Assembly: GCA_963969595.1 (NCBI GenBank)
Contig: OZ018416.1
Location: forward strand, 20,910,065-20,974,064
Direction of reading: 5' to 3'
Length of the DNA: 64,000 bases
From: Neckera pumila
Taxonomy: Eukaryota; Streptophyta; Bryopsida; Hypnales; Neckeraceae
Shown in pieces: positions 61,183-64,000 of the stretch; the stretch's first letter is position 1, and each line of letters begins with the position of its first letter. Position numbers and translations under genes: made by a program. The notes below the pieces were generated by a model. The model saw only the letters and a list, made by a program, of their open reading frames with translations. It ran no database searches and was not told where the DNA came from.

Positions 61183-63480
61183 ACTTGGACTCCTTAGTTC
61201 AGAGCTTCCAGAATCCGTCCGCGATCCTCAAGAAGAACCACTTTGTATGTTCACCCTTGAAGGCAGAAAGTGTCGAATCGAACTTGTTGAAGGAGGAAGA
61301 CAGCACTACGACCACTCAGTGTTCAGTGGATCTCTCCCGAAATCGTTTCTGTCAGCTACATGAAGTTGTAGTTCACCCTGTACAAATATCTGTATCCATA
61401 TGCCAGTGGCCGACTGATCAATCCACTTGCTTCACAGATGATCACCATCTTTCTATATACCAGTAATTGTCTTGCTCTCCTCAGTCGCACTTCAGTAGAG
61501 CGTGCAATTTCTATTCCTCTGTTCAACTTAATTCGTCCTTTCATGCTTCCAATCGTGATCAAGGTTTCGCTGATTTTCAATATTTTCACAGCCCTTTCCG
61601 TTCTAGACCGTGCCATACTTGCTCTGCCGTAGAAAGGAGATCGAGACTTCGAAGTCGCTTTAATTTCGTGAGTGGGCCTACTTTTATCTGTAAGCAGGGT
61701 CAGGGTTGGCACACTCCAAGTCATCTGACAACAGGAATCTGATCCTGGCTATGGCTGGGGCCGTTCCTTGCCGAGGTAGGCCTGAGCTCAGAGGCTTCGG
61801 CACTTGGAGCACCAGCACCAGTGATGATTTAACATGTCAGGTATACTGTATATAATTTCTTTCTTAGACACCCTTGTAATTTGTGCAGGACATCACATAG
61901 GCTAGTCACTGCTGTCCACACTAGTCCAATTTAGGTCTACATTTTGGTTCAGTTACTGAAGTGGGAGTAGCTGAAGTCATCCATGCTTCAGTCAGTTCAG
62001 GATCACAATTCACAACTAAAGTACAGGTCGGATTGAACATGTGGAGAGACTCGTCCTGTTTTGAGTGCCTAACAGGCTCTGAGGCAGCTGGGCACTAAAC
62101 CATGATGAGATGCTTGTAGCAACTGCCCTTCATTGCCCATGAGTTAATTCTGGTTCCAGTACTCTTCATAAATGCAGTCACCATTTTTAGTTTAGTTTCA
62201 CAGTTGGATACAAGTCAAGGAAATAGAAGACGACTGTAAATTATTGCATTGGAGGAAGTTTCTGCAATTTATTTCTACACCATATGGTGTCCTTGAGGTG
62301 CACTCAAGTGGGTCCAGGGTCAACTTTAGGAGATGTGTATGACCTCCCCCAACTCACGTACTGGACAGCAAAGTGTAAACAGACTGTTATCAATTTGGCA
62401 CGTCAGCGTCAATTTGTTAGTGTGGCCAGTCCATCCATGTATGCAGCTGCAGCAGCAGCACTGCAGCGGTCCTCGAGTGCATATCCCAGTCATTGGGTGT
62501 ACATCCTCTCAGCTACACCCCATGCACGCCAGTCCTTCCAGGTGCGCCCCAACTTGTGTTCATCACCTTGCCAACCATTCTCCATCTACACCAGCAATGC
62601 TAGCATAACTTTGTGTAATTAGGACTCCTGTACTGAGAACAAGCAAAATCTTCATGCTCTAGAAACCGTTCATTTTTGCAATGGTGCTAAGTACCACTGA
62701 CTTTCAACAGGAGATCAAGTGACGGCTACAGGTTCTAATGGCATACCCCACATACAGTATATGTCCATGTGAAAATCCTATAAGAATCCAATATTCCTCA
62801 ACCCCATTTTCATCACTCGTGCCAAATTTTCTCTTCTGCAAATCCAATACCACCAACTTAGGAGTTCCTGCTAATTGCAATTGCATCCATTATCTGCATC
62901 TCTGGAGCTTTGAAAAATGATAGTAGGTAAAATAGCACCAATTCCTGCACCAGCTTTTATCAACACTTGCACAATCACTAGAGCTCATGTTTGAGTTGTA
63001 CGCTGTAATGGCATTGTTGGACAAGCCTTCTGGCATATTGCTGTACTGTACAATACTGTGGCCTCCCAAAAGGAATTGCCCCCACTTACCCAAACACCCA
63101 AATAATTGTTTGAACACCTCAACCTGCTAGTTCTAGCAAATTGATAAATTTGGCTCATATATTGAGATGGTTTTTGATATATGTACATGAGTTTTGAGAA
63201 TACATTGAGCAAAATTGAAAGTGCATATGGACTTCTAGCAACAGTGATACTTCTTTTGGGGAGGCACTGTATATATTAGGATTGGCAGTCCCTGGTTGAT
63301 TACTAGGTTTATTTTGGGGTTTTCCTCTTTTCAATCAGATTTATTTTGTTTCTAATCCAGCATTACAAACACATAAAACAAAAACTTGAAAAGAGTTTCA
63401 ATGGTCATTCCTTGAACACTTGATTGAGTTGATTCAGTTTTGAATATTCACATGCCCAAATTTAGTTTTCATTCACAAGG
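61183..63480 (+). other. 3' flank of the PHD-finger gene
   Basis: Composition stays near 43% G+C for about 2.3 kb and then drops, suggesting a long 3' UTR or a non-coding transcript. Frames of 91-122 codons on both strands (61356-61724 minus, 62284-62622 plus) lack motifs and codon-like structure. No second gene is called. Confidence 0.4.
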
Positions 63481-64000
63481 CAACATATTATTGTAAATAT
63501 CTGCTTTTGCAATTTTGGGGACACGGAAATGCTATTTTGAATTCAAAAATATGAATTTGAATTTTGAATTTCAAAAATATGAATTTGATGGATGTTCTTC
63601 TACTAGATGTAAGTCTCCATGTTGTAAACATTTACAAAAGAGGATTCTTTCTATATGCGATTTTAGATATAGAAATATTACTTTTAGTTCTTGGTGTTGT
63701 ACACAACCACTAATAATGAAATTTATGTTAATGGTACAAAATGATTTTTTAGTGCAATACTTTTATTTTTCATTATGATTATTTTTATCAACTATATTTA
63801 TAGAGATCCTTCTTCAAATAATATTGATATCTATATTGTTGGTAAAACTATTTATCAAGAATAAAAACTTATAGCATTTTCAAATCAATTAGTGTGATTA
63901 CACTAATTTCATTATTAGGATAGTGTTGTTAACAATCAACAATTTTTATTAGATTCCTTGAAATTTCAACTATTTTTCAAAAATAGATATATGAAAGAAT
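63480..64000. other. Return to AT-rich repeat DNA
   Basis: A short tandem/palindromic repeat lies at 63536-63590 (two units around CAAAAATATGAATTTGA). The 87-codon frame at 63515-63778 begins in this repeat and has no recognised domain, although its second half is Cys-rich; it is too short to call. Confidence 0.4.

Overview
The window looks like nuclear DNA of a land plant. The evidence is two spliced, GT-AG intron-containing plant genes: a peroxisomal PEX14 on the left and a PHD-finger regulator of the plant-specific MALE MEIOCYTE DEATH 1 / MALE STERILITY 1 family on the right. Plant telo-boxes in 5' leaders and typical plant DNA transposons (CACTA, pogo-like and hAT-like) agree with this. 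A seed-free plant (bryophyte, lycophyte or fern) is my inference, with low confidence; nothing in the window names the species.

Layout. Positions 1-54 (minus) hold the first codons of a gene running off the left edge, possibly eIF3g. PEX14 occupies 2419-6729 (plus, 8 coding exons). From about 7 kb to 55.8 kb lies a very AT-rich desert with no gene I would call intact. The PHD-finger gene occupies 58203-61182 (plus, 4 coding exons), preceded by a long GC-richer leader (55.86-58.2 kb) and followed by about 2.3 kb of non-coding flank. Both confident genes encode basic cell or developmental functions and show no sign of working together.

The desert is a layered transposon record. Its main component is a family of non-autonomous elements of about 920 bp bounded by a 13-14 bp inverted repeat (CCCCTAAAGGACCA) and flanked on both sides by TTAA. 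I count 13 copies with recognisable ends on both sides plus several decayed ones, about 12-14 kb in all, in at least three sequence subfamilies. Insertions of one copy into another show the duplicated TTAA directly, because sibling copies give the empty site. TTAA target duplication points to the piggyBac superfamily (or Sola3), not to the usual angiosperm superfamilies. No transposase is present in the window.

Other layers are CACTA-type MITEs with 3-bp duplications, a pogo-like MITE with a TA duplication, two TA-flanked MITEs with AGGTAACT ends, a TTA-flanked foldback MITE, a 2.1-kb hAT-like insertion with an 8-bp duplication, several long foldbacks and several tandem arrays. Two coding relics of unknown family stand out. 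One at 19.6-21.65 kb (plus) is split by a foldback and a TTAA element yet stays in frame when both are ignored. The other, at 18.0-18.6 kb (minus), keeps two open exons, and its 3' end is duplicated as an inverted repeat. A degraded retrotransposon gag zinc knuckle lies near 50.95 kb.
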